Source: an uncultured Bryobacteraceae bacterium
Lineage (GTDB): Bacteria > Acidobacteriota > Terriglobia > Bryobacterales > Bryobacteraceae
Direction: 5' to 3'
Assembly (NCBI GenBank): GCA_937920635.1
Contig: CAKZUE010000065.1
Span: 19,680-83,679, forward strand
DNA: 64,000 nt
In this document: positions 7,654 through 18,997 of the stretch, piece by piece
How positions within the stretch are numbered: position 1 is the stretch's first letter
How the letters are laid out: every line of letters begins with the position of its first letter
The notes under the pieces: generated by a model
Seen by the model: the letters and a program-made list of their open reading frames with translations, nothing else
What the model was told of the DNA's origin: nothing
Databases searched by the model: none
Made by a program: the position numbers and the translations under genes

Positions 7654-9626
7654 AACTCGAGCTTCTCGATCAGGGCGTTCAGTTCATTTTCCAGCGTAGC
7701 CCTGCGGCGGCTCAGCTCGCTCATGCGGTCGCGGAGCTGCGCGATGCGGACGTCGCCTTTGGCCAGCTCAGCCGCATAGCGGTTGACCATCTCCTGTTGC
7801 CCCGCCACATTGCGCAGCGTGTTGATGTTCTGCCGCAGCCGGTCCTGCTCGCTGCCGAGTTCGCGCAGTTCGGCCTCGGCGCGGCGCAGTTCGGAATCCG
7901 TTTCGGCGATCTCGCGCTTCTTGGCAGCGATGGCTTCGAGCTGCTGCCGCGCGGCGGCGCTGAGCGCGCGGTTCCGGACGTAACTGACGAGGATGTCCGG
8001 CGTGAGCGACGTGACCGCGGTGGAGCTTTCCACCTCGTGCTCTTCCACGGCGGCGAGCTTCGCGCCGCCCTGCGCGGGCAGCGCCACGGAGAAGCGGTAG
8101 GAAGCGGGCGTGGTCTCGTCCGCTTTCGGCTTCAGCAGCTTCCACTGCGGCGATGCGGCGTGCTCGATGAGCAGCGTCTTCTCCTTCGCGTCGGCGTTGG
8201 AGACCGTGTAAACGGTGGTGCGCTGGATGGCGGTGCGCGTGGTGAGCACGCCGCGGCTGGCTTTGAGGCTGCGGATGGTCTCTTCGCCCGACTCATAGTT
8301 GGTGGTGACGCGCACCGCCTGATCGACGGCGTAGCTGACGAGGCGCTTCTCGCCGCTCTTGAGCACCTCCATCATCGCCTCGCCGGAATAGCCGGAGGAG
8401 TGGTAGACGGTGATGGGCCCGCCGTCGAGCGTCTTGCCGGTGGAGTTGGTGAGTTCAGCGGCATGGCGCGGGTTGAGCTGCGAGCGGTCGGCGTAAATCA
8501 GCAGCTTGCGCGCCGCGATTTTGCCCTGGAAGAAGGGCAGCAGCAGCGACTCGCCGGCGCGGGCGTTGACGGGCGCGGAGAAGCTGTACTCGAACAGCTC
8601 GCCCGCCTCGCGCGCTTCGGCGGCTGGCTCGACGGAGCTCATCTCCATCTCCATGGGGGGGGGAGCGGCGGCGAAGGCGGCATCGGGCTTGTCCACCCTG
8701 CCCCGGATGGGGGACATCATCTTGCGTGAGGCGGCCACGCCGGCTTTTCCTTCCGCCGTCATGGCGCCCGCATGCACCTGCGGCGCGGCGGGCTCGATGC
8801 CGGGCAGATCAACCTCTTTGCGCTGGACGTAACGGGCTTCGAGCAGCCGGGTGAGAAAAGAAACCGGCTTGCCGCTGACGACGCTCAGCGCCACCTGGTT
8901 CCAATCCTCGCCGGTCGCGTTTTCGACGATCGCCCAGCCTTCCAGGGTGGCTTCGCCCGGGTCGGGCAGCAGCAGGCGATAGGTGGATTTCCAGACCGGA
9001 GCGGGGGCGAGGTAGCGCGCGGTCACGCGCCGTTCGCCGGAACCGGCCAGGTCGATGAAGACGATGCGGCGGTCCGGAGCGAGCTCTTTCGCCATGCGCG
9101 CCAGCGCATCGGAGAGCTGCTTCTGAATCCGCTCCTCGGCGAACTTGATGCCGGAAGCGGCATCCAGGTCATAGACGGCGAACGCGCCGGAATCCAACAA
9201 AAGCGTCAGTTCCTGTTTTTGCCCCTGGTTGGGCAGGGGAGCCAGACGGCCGGAGACGATGACGCCGGAGACGGGGCTGCCCTGATACTGCATCTGGAGG
9301 CGAGCGCCGCGCCACTGGTCGAGCAGGGCCACGAGGGGCTGCTGCGCGTTGATCTGAACCGGCGGAGGCAGAGCGCCGGGCTGCTGAGGGTCCTTGAATT
9401 CATACCGCACCCGCGCCACGCCGCCCGGGGCGTCGAGGACGAGCGATTTCAGCACGTCGTCGACTTCGGCGGCGCGGAAATCAAGCGCCGCCGTCTCGCC
9501 GGGCTTCACGGCGCCGGAGCGCTCGTAAAAGGCGACGCCGTTCTTGTACACGACGACGCGCTTCACCGGCAGCGGCGCTGCCTGCAAAAGGCCCGCGGCG
9601 AGCAGGGCCGAAACAGTAGACATCAT
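7650..9626 (-). CDS. Secreted DUF4139-like protein with C-terminal coiled coil
   Basis: A 658-residue exported protein. It begins with a short signal sequence and then VKRVVVYKNGVAFYERSG, the typical opening of DUF4139 / mucoidy-inhibitor-like proteins. A beta-rich middle contains SYAVDQAVRVTTNYESGEE and VYTVSNADAKEKTLLIEH. The last 80 or so residues (LEAIAAKKREIAETDSELRR onward) are strongly heptad-patterned. A Shine-Dalgarno GGAGGAA precedes the start, unlike many neighbours. Function is unknown; a cell-surface or periplasmic role is inferred. Confidence 0.75.
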   Translation of the reverse strand: MMSTVSALLAAGLLQAAPLPVKRVVVYKNGVAFYERSGAVKPGETAALDFRAAEVDDVLKSLVLDAPGGVARVRYEFKDPQQPGALPPPVQINAQQPLVALLDQWRGARLQMQYQGSPVSGVIVSGRLAPLPNQGQKQELTLLLDSGAFAVYDLDAASGIKFAEERIQKQLSDALARMAKELAPDRRIVFIDLAGSGERRVTARYLAPAPVWKSTYRLLLPDPGEATLEGWAIVENATGEDWNQVALSVVSGKPVSFLTRLLEARYVQRKEVDLPGIEPAAPQVHAGAMTAEGKAGVAASRKMMSPIRGRVDKPDAAFAAAPPPMEMEMSSVEPAAEAREAGELFEYSFSAPVNARAGESLLLPFFQGKIAARKLLIYADRSQLNPRHAAELTNSTGKTLDGGPITVYHSSGYSGEAMMEVLKSGEKRLVSYAVDQAVRVTTNYESGEETIRSLKASRGVLTTRTAIQRTTVYTVSNADAKEKTLLIEHAASPQWKLLKPKADETTPASYRFSVALPAQGGAKLAAVEEHEVESSTAVTSLTPDILVSYVRNRALSAAARQQLEAIAAKKREIAETDSELRRAEAELRELGSEQDRLRQNINTLRNVAGQQEMVNRYAAELAKGDVRIAQLRDRMSELSRRRATLENELNALIEKLEF

Positions 9627-9675
9627 GCGGTTCCTCCTCTGGTCATGATAAGGTCAAGAACACGCCGGAGCGACC

Positions 9676-10056
9676 ATGGCCATCCTGCTGGTGGACGACG
9701 AAAAGCCGCTGCTTGCGCTGCTTCAGCGGTTTCTGGAGCGGGCCGGCTACCGTGTAGACGTGTCGGAGACGGGTTTCGGTGCGCTGGAAAAGTGCCGCGC
9801 GGCGCCGTGCCCGTACTCGGTGGTGGTGCTGGACCTGAAGCTGCCGGACATCTCCGGCGCGGAGCTGCTGCCCATGCTGTTGGAAGCCGCGCCTTCGCTC
9901 CAGGTGATCATCTCGAGCGGAACGCCGTTCAGCCCGTCGGCGCTGCCCGAGCCGCTGCGGCCGAGGGTGGAGGCGCTGCTGAAGCCGTTTCTGCCGAAGG
10001 AGCTGCTGGAGGCGGTGGAGCGGCTGGCTCCGCGGGGGCGCGGCGCCTCAGTCTAG
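9676..10056 (+). CDS. Stand-alone response regulator receiver domain
   Basis: A 126-residue single-domain CheY-like protein. The acidic pair is D7-D8, the phospho-acceptor D53 lies in VVVLDLKLPD, a hydroxyl residue is in IISSG (about 80) and the conserved lysine is K103 in LLKPF. No output domain follows and no histidine kinase is nearby, so its partner is unknown. GGAG sits five bases before ATG. Its 3' end overlaps the convergent downstream gene by nine bases. Confidence 0.93.
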   Translation: MAILLVDDEKPLLALLQRFLERAGYRVDVSETGFGALEKCRAAPCPYSVVVLDLKLPDISGAELLPMLLEAAPSLQVIISSGTPFSPSALPEPLRPRVEALLKPFLPKELLEAVERLAPRGRGASV

Positions 10057-10602
10057 CAGCGCCTTGAGCCGCTCGGCGAAGTTCTCCTCGTCCTCGGTCC
10101 ACAGCAGCCGGCGCTCGGCGATCAGCTCGTTCTCGAGGTCCGTGGCCAGGTGCAGCACGCTGCGGATGTTGGACTGCACGGGGCGGAGGGCGTCGCTCGA
10201 GGGTGCGGGAAGATAGAGGCGCTGCGGCCCGAGATCGAGGCGGAGATGCTCGCCGAGCGGCGCTTCGAATTGCGGCCCGAAGATCTCGAGGTAGACGCGG
10301 GAGGGCTTCAGCTCCCAATCGCCGGTCCACTGGTAGATGTCCCAGCGCATCTCGACCTGGATGGCGATGTCATCGTGCAGGTGCTCCTGCACGCGGGAGG
10401 CGGCCGCCTGCGGGTCAAGGTTGCCATCGTATGGCTCCTCCAGCAGCGGGGCTTCGCGGAAGGCGAGCGGGATGATGCGGAAGACGCCGCCGGGCAGCAG
10501 GCGCGACTGCGGGAAGACGGCGATGGCCTTCTTCAGATACAGCGGCAGCCCGACGGGGGCGAAGTTCTTGAGCCACAGGGACAGGAACAGCGGATCGTGC
10601 AT
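10048..10602 (-). CDS. Conserved-looking hypothetical protein downstream of glgB
   Basis: A 184-residue cytoplasmic protein without signal peptide or membrane segment. It begins six bases after the glgB stop on the same strand and is probably co-transcribed. Aromatic-rich segments (RWDIYQWTGDWELKPSRVYLEIFGP) suggest a compact mixed alpha/beta fold. I do not recognise the family. Position suggests a link with glycogen metabolism, but nothing in the sequence proves it. Confidence 0.7.
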   Translation of the reverse strand: MHDPLFLSLWLKNFAPVGLPLYLKKAIAVFPQSRLLPGGVFRIIPLAFREAPLLEEPYDGNLDPQAAASRVQEHLHDDIAIQVEMRWDIYQWTGDWELKPSRVYLEIFGPQFEAPLGEHLRLDLGPQRLYLPAPSSDALRPVQSNIRSVLHLATDLENELIAERRLLWTEDEENFAERLKALLD

Positions 10603-10608
10603 GGCGGA

Positions 10609-12777
<2,169 letters not shown>

Positions 12778-12782
12778 GCGGC

Positions 12783-12789
12783 TATTATG
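12783..12789. promoter_or_regulatory. Bidirectional -10-like element between glgB and deaminase gene
   Basis: The seven bases TATTATG read as TATTAT on the plus strand (8 bases before the deaminase ATG at 12797) and as CATAAT on the minus strand (6 bases before the glgB ATG at 12777). The two start codons are only 19 bases apart, so one symmetric element probably drives both genes. Confidence 0.5.
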
Positions 12790-12796
12790 GCAATTC

Positions 12797-13726
12797 ATGG
12801 ACCTCAGGTCACTGGCGAAGGCCGAATTGCACCTGCACCTGGAAGGGGCGGCGGAGCCGGAGACGCTCTGCGAGTGTTCGCCGGGGCTGACGCCGGAGGA
12901 AGCGCGGGCGCGGATGCGGTTTGCGAACTTCGATGAATTTCTCCAGGCGTTCAAGTGGGTTCACACGCGGCTGCGGAGGCCGGAACATTTCGCGCTGGTT
13001 TTGAAGCGGCTGCTTGAGCGGCTTGCGGGAGAAGGCGTGCGCTATGCGGAGATCAATGTGAGCGCGGGCGTGATCCTGTGGCGCGGGCTGCCGCTGGACG
13101 AGTTCTTCACGGCGATCGCGGAGGAAGCGGAACGGGGCCCGCTGCCGGTGCGGTTCATATTTGACGCGGTGCGGCAGTTCGGCCGCGCGCACGTTGAAGC
13201 GGTGGCGGAGGCGGCGGTGCGGTGGAAGGAGCGGGGCGTTGCCGGGTTCGGGATTGGGGGCGATGAAGCGCGCGGTCCGGCGCGGCTGTACAGAGAGGTG
13301 TTCGATTTTGTGCGCGCCCGCGGGCTGGCGGCAGTGCCGCACGGCGGCGAGACGGCGGGGCCGGAGAGCGTGTGGGAGGCGCTCGAGTGCGGGGCGCGGC
13401 GGATCGGGCACGGGATCCGCGCGGCGGAGGATGCGGCGCTGCTCGAGGAGCTGCGCAGGCGGGACGTGGCGCTGGAGGTCTGCATCACGAGCAATGTGCG
13501 CACAGGCGCGGTGCGGTCCATGGCGGAGCATCCGGTGCGGCGGCTGTTCGAGGCGGGCGTGCCGGTGGTGCTGAACACGGACGATCCGGCGCTGTTCGCC
13601 ACGACGCTGGTGCGCGAGTACGAGCTGGCGCGGGACGTGTTCGGGTTCACGGAAGAGGATCTGCGGCAGGTGGCGCGGAACAGCTTCCGCTACGCGCTGG
13701 CGGCGTCGGAGCCGCCGCCGCTCTGA
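12797..13726 (+). CDS. Adenosine deaminase-family amidohydrolase
   Basis: A 309-residue member of the adenosine/AMP deaminase family. The zinc motif ELHLHLEG places H12 and H14. GFGIGGDE is the GxxGDE motif, [17 protein letters not shown] carries the third metal histidine and the catalytic glutamate, RRIGHGIRA a further histidine, and [11 protein letters not shown] the last metal aspartate. HGGET and CITSN differ slightly from the usual HAGE and CPTSN. It could deaminate adenosine, another purine nucleoside or aminodeoxyfutalosine; sequence alone does not decide. I chose the ATG at 12797 over 12776 because it leaves room for the -10 element. Its 3' end overlaps convergent cysE by 37 bases. 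Confidence 0.88.
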   Translation: MDLRSLAKAELHLHLEGAAEPETLCECSPGLTPEEARARMRFANFDEFLQAFKWVHTRLRRPEHFALVLKRLLERLAGEGVRYAEINVSAGVILWRGLPLDEFFTAIAEEAERGPLPVRFIFDAVRQFGRAHVEAVAEAAVRWKERGVAGFGIGGDEARGPARLYREVFDFVRARGLAAVPHGGETAGPESVWEALECGARRIGHGIRAAEDAALLEELRRRDVALEVCITSNVRTGAVRSMAEHPVRRLFEAGVPVVLNTDDPALFATTLVREYELARDVFGFTEEDLRQVARNSFRYALAASEPPPL

Positions 13727-14364
13727 GAGAGCTTTTGGGAGAGCTCGCGGACGATGGTTTCCAGTTGTTCGACGCGCTGGGCGAGCTGCTCGATGGCCTG
13801 TCCCTCGGGGTCGGGAAGCTTGGCGTGCTCGAGCACTTCTTCATTGTCGAGACGGCTGCGGACGATGCGGCCGGGGACGCCGACGACGGTGGAGTGATCG
13901 GGGACGGACTTGAGCACCACCGAGCCGGCGCCGATGCGGACGTGGTTGCCGATGGTGATGTTGCCGAGCACCTTGGCGCCGCTGCCGATGACCACGTTGT
14001 TGCCGAGGGTAGGGTGGCGCTTGCCCTTTTCTTTTCCCGTGCCGCCGAGAGTGACGCCCTGATAGAGGAGGCAGTCGTCGCCGACAATGGCGGTCTCGCC
14101 GATGACGACGCCCATGCCGTGGTCGATGAAAAAGCGGCGTCCGATCTGCGCGCCGGGGTGGATTTCAATGCCCGTGAGCGAGCGGGAGAGCTGGCTGACG
14201 AGGCGCGCGAGGGTGGTGAAGCCGGCTTTGTAGAGCCTGTGCGCGAGCCGGTGGAGGAGGATGGCATGGAATCCGGGATAGCAGAACAGGATCTCGATGA
14301 CATTCCTGGCCGCGGGGTCTTCGCGGAAGATCGTGTCGATCTGTTCCCGGATGGTGCGAAACAT
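13690..14364 (-). CDS. cysE: Serine O-acetyltransferase
   Basis: A 224-residue cytoplasmic enzyme making O-acetylserine for cysteine synthesis. An N-terminal helical domain is followed by left-handed beta-helix hexapeptide repeats. [33 protein letters not shown] and [19 protein letters not shown] are diagnostic. The tail [21 protein letters not shown] forms a short coiled coil beyond the usual core. The start [13 protein letters not shown] is chosen because the upstream open frame runs into the 129-bp repeat array. Confidence 0.95.
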   Translation of the reverse strand: MFRTIREQIDTIFREDPAARNVIEILFCYPGFHAILLHRLAHRLYKAGFTTLARLVSQLSRSLTGIEIHPGAQIGRRFFIDHGMGVVIGETAIVGDDCLLYQGVTLGGTGKEKGKRHPTLGNNVVIGSGAKVLGNITIGNHVRIGAGSVVLKSVPDHSTVVGVPGRIVRSRLDNEEVLEHAKLPDPEGQAIEQLAQRVEQLETIVRELSQKLSQSGGGSDAASA

Positions 14365-14402
14365 CGTTTGATTACCAATTATGCGCTGTTTCAGGGGCAG
14401 AC

Positions 14403-14660
14403 GCGCAGCCATCGCCAAAGGGCGATGGGAATAGGGTTGGGGATCGTGCAACAAAGCGCAGCCATCGCCCAGGGGCGATGGGAAACAAGGGGGGAGGGCG
14501 ATGGGAACAGGGCTGGGGATCGTGCAACGAAGCGCAGCCATCGCCAAAGGGCGATGGGAACAGGGCTGGGGATCGTGCAACGAAGCGCAGCCATCGCCCA
14601 GGGGCGATGGGAAACAAGAGGGGGAGGGCGATGGGAAGAGGGCGGGGGCGCAGGCGGGCT
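14403..14660. repeat. Tandem repeat, two copies of a 129-bp composite unit
   Basis: Two near-identical units (14403-14531 and 14532-14660) each consist of a 53-bp and a 76-bp subunit starting GCGCAGCCATCGCC. Each subunit holds the perfect inverted repeat CCATCGCC-N4-GGCGATGG; the centre alternates AAAG and CAGG. The second unit degenerates at its end. The array sits between divergent cysE and the permease gene, where promoters for both would be expected. Apparent reading frames across it are by-products of the repeat. Confidence 0.88.
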
Positions 14661-14696
14661 TTGATATGATGATGCCGCTTTCTCCAGGATCCTGAA

Positions 14697-16343
14697 ATGC
14701 AGATCTGGACGCAGAACTACGATCCCCTTGGCAACACGGTGCTGTCGACGATGGCTGCGGCGGTTCCGGTGACGGTGCTGTTTTATCTGCTGGCGGTGCG
14801 CAAGATCAAGGCGCATCTGGCGGCGCTGTACGCACTGATCGCGGCGATGGTGATGGCGGCGGCGGTCTTCCGCATGCCCGTACACATGGTGGCGGGCGCG
14901 GCGGCGCATGGGGCGGTATACGCGGCGCTGTGGATTGCGTGGGTGGTGGTGGGCGCGGTGTTCGTCTACGACCTGACGGTGCAGAGCGGGCACTTCGAAA
15001 CGATCAAGGGATCAATCGGGGCGATCACGGACGACCGGCGGGTGCAGATGCTGCTGATCGCGTTCTGCTTCGGCGCGGTGTTGGAAGGCGCGGGCGGCGG
15101 CGGGGCGCCGGTGGCGGTGACGGCGGCGATGATGATCGGGCTGGGGTTCCGCCCGTTTGAGACAGCGGTGGTGTGTCTGATGGCGAACACGGCGCCGGTG
15201 GCGTGGGGCGGGATGGGGAATCCGGTGCGCGCGCTGGCGGCGGTGACGGGGCTGCCGGAGAGCGACCTGAGCGCGACGATGGGGCGGATCCTGCCGCCGG
15301 TGGCGGCGTTGCTGCCGTTCTATCTGGTGCGGACGATGGTGGGGTGGCGGGAGACGTTCCAGGTTTGGCCGGCGTGCCTGGCGGCGGGGCTGTCGTTTGC
15401 GGGCATCCAGTTTGTCTGGTCGAATTACGTGGATCCGAATCTGGTGGACATCATGAGCGGGATGGGGGCGATCCTGTTTTGTGCAGTGTTTTTCAGGTAC
15501 TGGAAGCCGAAACAGGAGTTCCATTTCCCGGAAGAGAGAGACAAGCCGCGCCCGGAGAAGCGCAGCTACACGGCGCGGGAAGTGGTGCACGCGTGGTCGC
15601 CGTTCGCGCTGATCGCGCTGTTCGTGGTGGCGTGGGGCATACCGGCGGTGAAGGCGGTGATCGCGCAGACGAGCTACAAGACTCCTGTGCCGGGGCTGCA
15701 TCAGATGGTGCTGCGCACGGCGCCGGTGGTGGAGAAAGACGTGCTGGACACGGCGGTGTTCAGTTTCGACTGGCTGGCAAGCGTGGGGACGGCGACGGTG
15801 CTGGCAGGACTGGTGGCGGGACCGGTGCTGGGGCTTTCGATGGCGACGACGCTGCGGGTGTTCCGCGGGACGATGTACCGGATGCGGTTCAGCTTTCTGG
15901 CCATTCTCTGCATGATCTGCATGGCTTATGTGATCCGGTACTGCGGAATGGACGCCGTGCTGGGGCTGGCGATGACGCACACGGGGGTGCTGTATCCGAT
16001 CTTTGGAACGTTCATCGGATGGATCGGCGTGGCGCTGAGCGGGACGGACGCGGGCTCGAATGCGTTGTTCGGGAATCTCCAGGTGGTGACGGCGACGAAG
16101 CTGGGGCTGGACCCGGTGTTGATGGCGGCGGCGAATTCGACCGGCGGGGTGATGGGCAAGATGGTGGCGGCGCAGTCGCTGATCATCGCGTGCGTGGCGG
16201 CGGGAATTGAAGGCAGGGAAGGCGATCTGTTCCGCGCAGTGGCGAAGCACGGGCTGCTGCTGACGCTGGTGATCGGACTGTTGGTGATGCTGTACGCGTA
16301 CGTGCTGCCGGGCGTGGTGGCGCACAACCACAAGTTCTGGTGA
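14697..16343 (+). CDS. lctP: LctP-family lactate/glycolate permease
   Basis: A 548-residue inner-membrane carrier with about 13 hydrophobic segments. Family hallmarks are [55 protein letters not shown] and [15 protein letters not shown]. Characterised members import L-lactate, D-lactate or glycolate with protons. An exported RraA-like protein and a Tat-exported enolase-superfamily enzyme follow in the same orientation. This suggests uptake of a short hydroxy- or keto-acid released outside the cytoplasm (inference). Confidence 0.93.
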   Translation: MQIWTQNYDPLGNTVLSTMAAAVPVTVLFYLLAVRKIKAHLAALYALIAAMVMAAAVFRMPVHMVAGAAAHGAVYAALWIAWVVVGAVFVYDLTVQSGHFETIKGSIGAITDDRRVQMLLIAFCFGAVLEGAGGGGAPVAVTAAMMIGLGFRPFETAVVCLMANTAPVAWGGMGNPVRALAAVTGLPESDLSATMGRILPPVAALLPFYLVRTMVGWRETFQVWPACLAAGLSFAGIQFVWSNYVDPNLVDIMSGMGAILFCAVFFRYWKPKQEFHFPEERDKPRPEKRSYTAREVVHAWSPFALIALFVVAWGIPAVKAVIAQTSYKTPVPGLHQMVLRTAPVVEKDVLDTAVFSFDWLASVGTATVLAGLVAGPVLGLSMATTLRVFRGTMYRMRFSFLAILCMICMAYVIRYCGMDAVLGLAMTHTGVLYPIFGTFIGWIGVALSGTDAGSNALFGNLQVVTATKLGLDPVLMAAANSTGGVMGKMVAAQSLIIACVAAGIEGREGDLFRAVAKHGLLLTLVIGLLVMLYAYVLPGVVAHNHKFW

Positions 16344-16411
16344 GAGCGGCGCCGCGGCAGTGGCGGCGCTGCAAGTGTCGATGTAGAGAGAGTGACGGGA
16401 GGCCTGAAGGA

Positions 16412-17326
16412 ATGAAGAAGATGGTGTTGGCGCTGGGCGCGGCGGTTCTTTTGTTGCAGAGCGCTGCCGGACAGCTCGGGATGTTCTCCAATCAGCAGCG
16501 GATCGACATCACGCGCGAATGGAAAGGGGAGCGTTTTCCGGACGGACGTCCGAAGGTGCCGGATGAGGTGCTGGACCGGCTGAAGCTGACGACGGCGGAA
16601 GAAGCGTGGGGAACGCTGCGCAGGCTGGGGTACAACAACCAGTTCGAGGGCTACTGGAAGACCGTGAACGTGGATGATCCCACGGGCGACCGGCTGGTGG
16701 GGCGGGCGGTGACGGCGGTGTTCATGCCGAAGCGTCCGGACATGGACAACTACATCCTGGATATGGGGAAGAAAGAGAACCGCGTCGGCCGGGGGCAGAA
16801 CTCCTGGGTGATCGACACGCTGGTGAAGCGCGACGTGATGGTGGTGGACCTGTTCGGCAAGATCAAGGACGGCACGATCATCGGCGACAATCTCGGCACA
16901 TCGATCTGGACGAAGACGGGGACGGGGCTGGTGGTGGACGGCTCCGTGCGGGACGTGAGCGGACTGATGGAAATCAAGGGATTCAAGATCTTCTGCCGGG
17001 GGTTCGATCCGTCGGCGATTGCCGAAGTGACGCTGATGGGAATCAATGTGCCGGTGCGGATCGGGCAGGCGACGGTGCTGCCGGGCGACGTTGTCTTGAG
17101 CGACCCGGAGGGCATCACGTTCATTCCGGCGCATCTGGCGGCGTTAGTGGCCGATGAGAGCGAGCTGACGCGGCTGCGGGACGAGTGGGGCCATCAGATG
17201 CTGCGCGAGCAGAAGTACACGCCTGGGCAGATCGACACAAGGTGGACGCCGCAGATGATTGAGGAGTTCAACAAGTGGGCCGAGGCGAAGGGTTCCAAGG
17301 TCCGGATGCCGAAACGCGAACAGTGA
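16412..17326 (+). CDS. Exported RraA-like protein (HMG aldolase / oxaloacetate decarboxylase fold)
   Basis: 304 residues: a clear Sec signal peptide (MKKMVLALGAAVLLLQSAAG, cleavage about residue 20) followed by the RraA/4-hydroxy-4-methyl-2-oxoglutarate aldolase fold. The family metal/substrate site is present as GDNLGT (158-163) and DGSVRDVSGL with R180-D181. Known catalytic members are cytoplasmic aldolases or decarboxylases giving pyruvate; RraA itself lacks activity. Export of this fold is unusual. The start at 16412 is chosen for the signal peptide; the frame stays open 24 codons upstream. It sits between the permease and the Tat-exported enzyme. Confidence 0.85.
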   Translation: MKKMVLALGAAVLLLQSAAGQLGMFSNQQRIDITREWKGERFPDGRPKVPDEVLDRLKLTTAEEAWGTLRRLGYNNQFEGYWKTVNVDDPTGDRLVGRAVTAVFMPKRPDMDNYILDMGKKENRVGRGQNSWVIDTLVKRDVMVVDLFGKIKDGTIIGDNLGTSIWTKTGTGLVVDGSVRDVSGLMEIKGFKIFCRGFDPSAIAEVTLMGINVPVRIGQATVLPGDVVLSDPEGITFIPAHLAALVADESELTRLRDEWGHQMLREQKYTPGQIDTRWTPQMIEEFNKWAEAKGSKVRMPKREQ

Positions 17327-17340
17327 GGGAAGGAGCAGCC

Positions 17341-18717
17341 ATGAAGAGAGAGACGAAGAAGTGGTGGCAGAACCGGCGCGGCGCGAGCCGGCGCGGATTT
17401 CTGAAGACAGCGGCAGGAGTGGCGGCGGCGGGGTTCTGGGCCGAGGATACGATCCAGGCGTATCAGAACACGGTGAACACGAACTCGAAGCCGTCGGCGC
17501 TGCGGATCACGGACCTGCGCTTTGCGCACATTACGGGCGCGCCGATGCGGGCGCCGATCATCCGGATCGACACCAACCAGGGGATCTCGGGCTATGGCGA
17601 GGTGCGCGACGGGGCGAGCGTGACGTACGCGCTGATGCTGAAGTCGCGGATTCTGGGAGAGAACCCGTGCAACGTGGACAAGGTGTTCCGCAAGATCAAG
17701 CAGTTCGGGTTCCACGCGCGGCAGGCGGGCGGCGTGTGCGGAGTGGAGATGGCGCTGTGGGATCTGGCGGGCAAGGCGTACAACGTGCCGGCGTATCAGT
17801 TGCTGGGGGGCAAGTTCCGCGACCGCATCCGGCTGTACGCGGACACGACGGAGTCGCATGATCCAAAGGTGTATGGCGAGCGGCTGAAGCAGCGCAAGGA
17901 GCAGGGCTTCACCTGGCTCAAGATGGACCTGGGCATCGACCTGGTGGAGAAGGTGCCGGGAGCGATCACGGCGCCGGCGGGGGTGACACAGCGCTCTTCC
18001 GTGTGGACGAAGCATATGTTCACGGGCATCGAACTGACCGAGAAGGGCATCGGGCTCATGGCGGATTATGTGGCGCAGGTGCGGGATGTGGTGGGCTACG
18101 ACATTCCGCTGGCGGCGGACCACTTCGGGCACATCGGCGTGAACTCGTGCATCCGGCTGGGCAAGGCGCTGGAGAAGTACAACCTGGCGTGGCTGGAGGA
18201 CATGATTCCGTGGACGGAGACGGAGCTGTGGAAGCAGATCACGCTGGCGGTGGACATTCCGACGCTGACAGGCGAGGACATTTACCTCAAAGAGCCGTTC
18301 ATCGAGCTGGCGAAGAACCATGCCGTGGACATACTGCACCCGGATCTGGCATCGTCGGGCGGGCTGCTGGAAACGAAGAAGATCGGCGACGCGGTGATGG
18401 AGCACGGGCACGCGATGGCGATGCACTTTGCCGGCACGCCGATTTCGTTCATGGCGAACGTGCACTGCGCGGCGGCGACGGAGAATTTCCTGGTGCTCGA
18501 GCACCATTCCGTCGATGTGCCGTGGTGGTCGAACCTGGTGACGGGCAACGAGCAGCCGCTGTACGAGAAGGGCTTCGCGGTGGTGCCGGAGAAGCCGGGG
18601 CTGGGCGTGGAGCCGAATCCGGACGAGGTGAAGAAGCGCCTGGCGCCGGGCACCGGGTACTTCGAGCCGACCGAGAACTGGAACAACGAGCGGAGCTGGG
18701 ACCGGCTGTATAGCTGA
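17341..18717 (+). CDS. Tat-exported mandelate racemase/enolase-superfamily enzyme
   Basis: A 458-residue enolase-superfamily member with a twin-arginine signal (ASRRGFLKTAAGVAAAGF, R17-R18), implying export in folded form. Barrel residues are complete: K194-x-D196 in WLKMDLGID, metal ligands D260 (LAADHFGH), E286 (WLEDMIPW) and E312 (LTGEDIYL), the D335/H362 pair (HPDLASSGG and MHFAGTP) and E387. This pattern fits the mandelate racemase subgroup, which includes sugar-acid dehydratases and racemases. It begins 14 bases after the RraA-like gene. The substrate is unknown; a sugar acid is the best guess. Confidence 0.88.
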   Translation: MKRETKKWWQNRRGASRRGFLKTAAGVAAAGFWAEDTIQAYQNTVNTNSKPSALRITDLRFAHITGAPMRAPIIRIDTNQGISGYGEVRDGASVTYALMLKSRILGENPCNVDKVFRKIKQFGFHARQAGGVCGVEMALWDLAGKAYNVPAYQLLGGKFRDRIRLYADTTESHDPKVYGERLKQRKEQGFTWLKMDLGIDLVEKVPGAITAPAGVTQRSSVWTKHMFTGIELTEKGIGLMADYVAQVRDVVGYDIPLAADHFGHIGVNSCIRLGKALEKYNLAWLEDMIPWTETELWKQITLAVDIPTLTGEDIYLKEPFIELAKNHAVDILHPDLASSGGLLETKKIGDAVMEHGHAMAMHFAGTPISFMANVHCAAATENFLVLEHHSVDVPWWSNLVTGNEQPLYEKGFAVVPEKPGLGVEPNPDEVKKRLAPGTGYFEPTENWNNERSWDRLYS

Positions 18718-18997
18718 CTGGTTGAAGCCAACCCGCCGGCGCAGCGAGAAGCCGCGGCTGTCGCCGCAGGCGAAGCGGGCCGAAGACCCGCGGGAAAGAC
18801 AGCCTCTGGCTGAAGCCGGAAGGAATGCGCCCATGGATCGCTTGCTTCGTCCGCAACCCTGCCGGATTCCGGACTTGGTGCGCGGGACAGAAGCGCGGTG
18901 ACGCGGCCATCTTGCGCGGTAGAACCTGCGGCGCGGGAGGCGCGTCTCCCGGGGGCGTGTGATGTAAGCTGGCAGATCAGAGGAGACCCAGATCTGC
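18718..18997. other. Intergenic region with inverted repeat around the next gene's Shine-Dalgarno
   Basis: No gene is apparent in these 280 bases. A CGGGAG-N6-CTCCCG hairpin lies at 18934-18951. TAAGCT at 18965-18970 could be a -10. A perfect 7-bp inverted repeat, GCAGATC (18972-18978) and GATCTGC (18991-18997), abuts the ATG at 18998 and puts the AGAGGAGA ribosome-binding sequence in its 12-base loop. It could be an operator or an mRNA hairpin. Confidence 0.5.

Noticed and set aside
14403..14660. CRISPR array or coding gene across the repeat
   Set aside because: The sequence between palindromes is itself repeated, so there are no spacers. Predicted peptides only restate the repeat in different frames.
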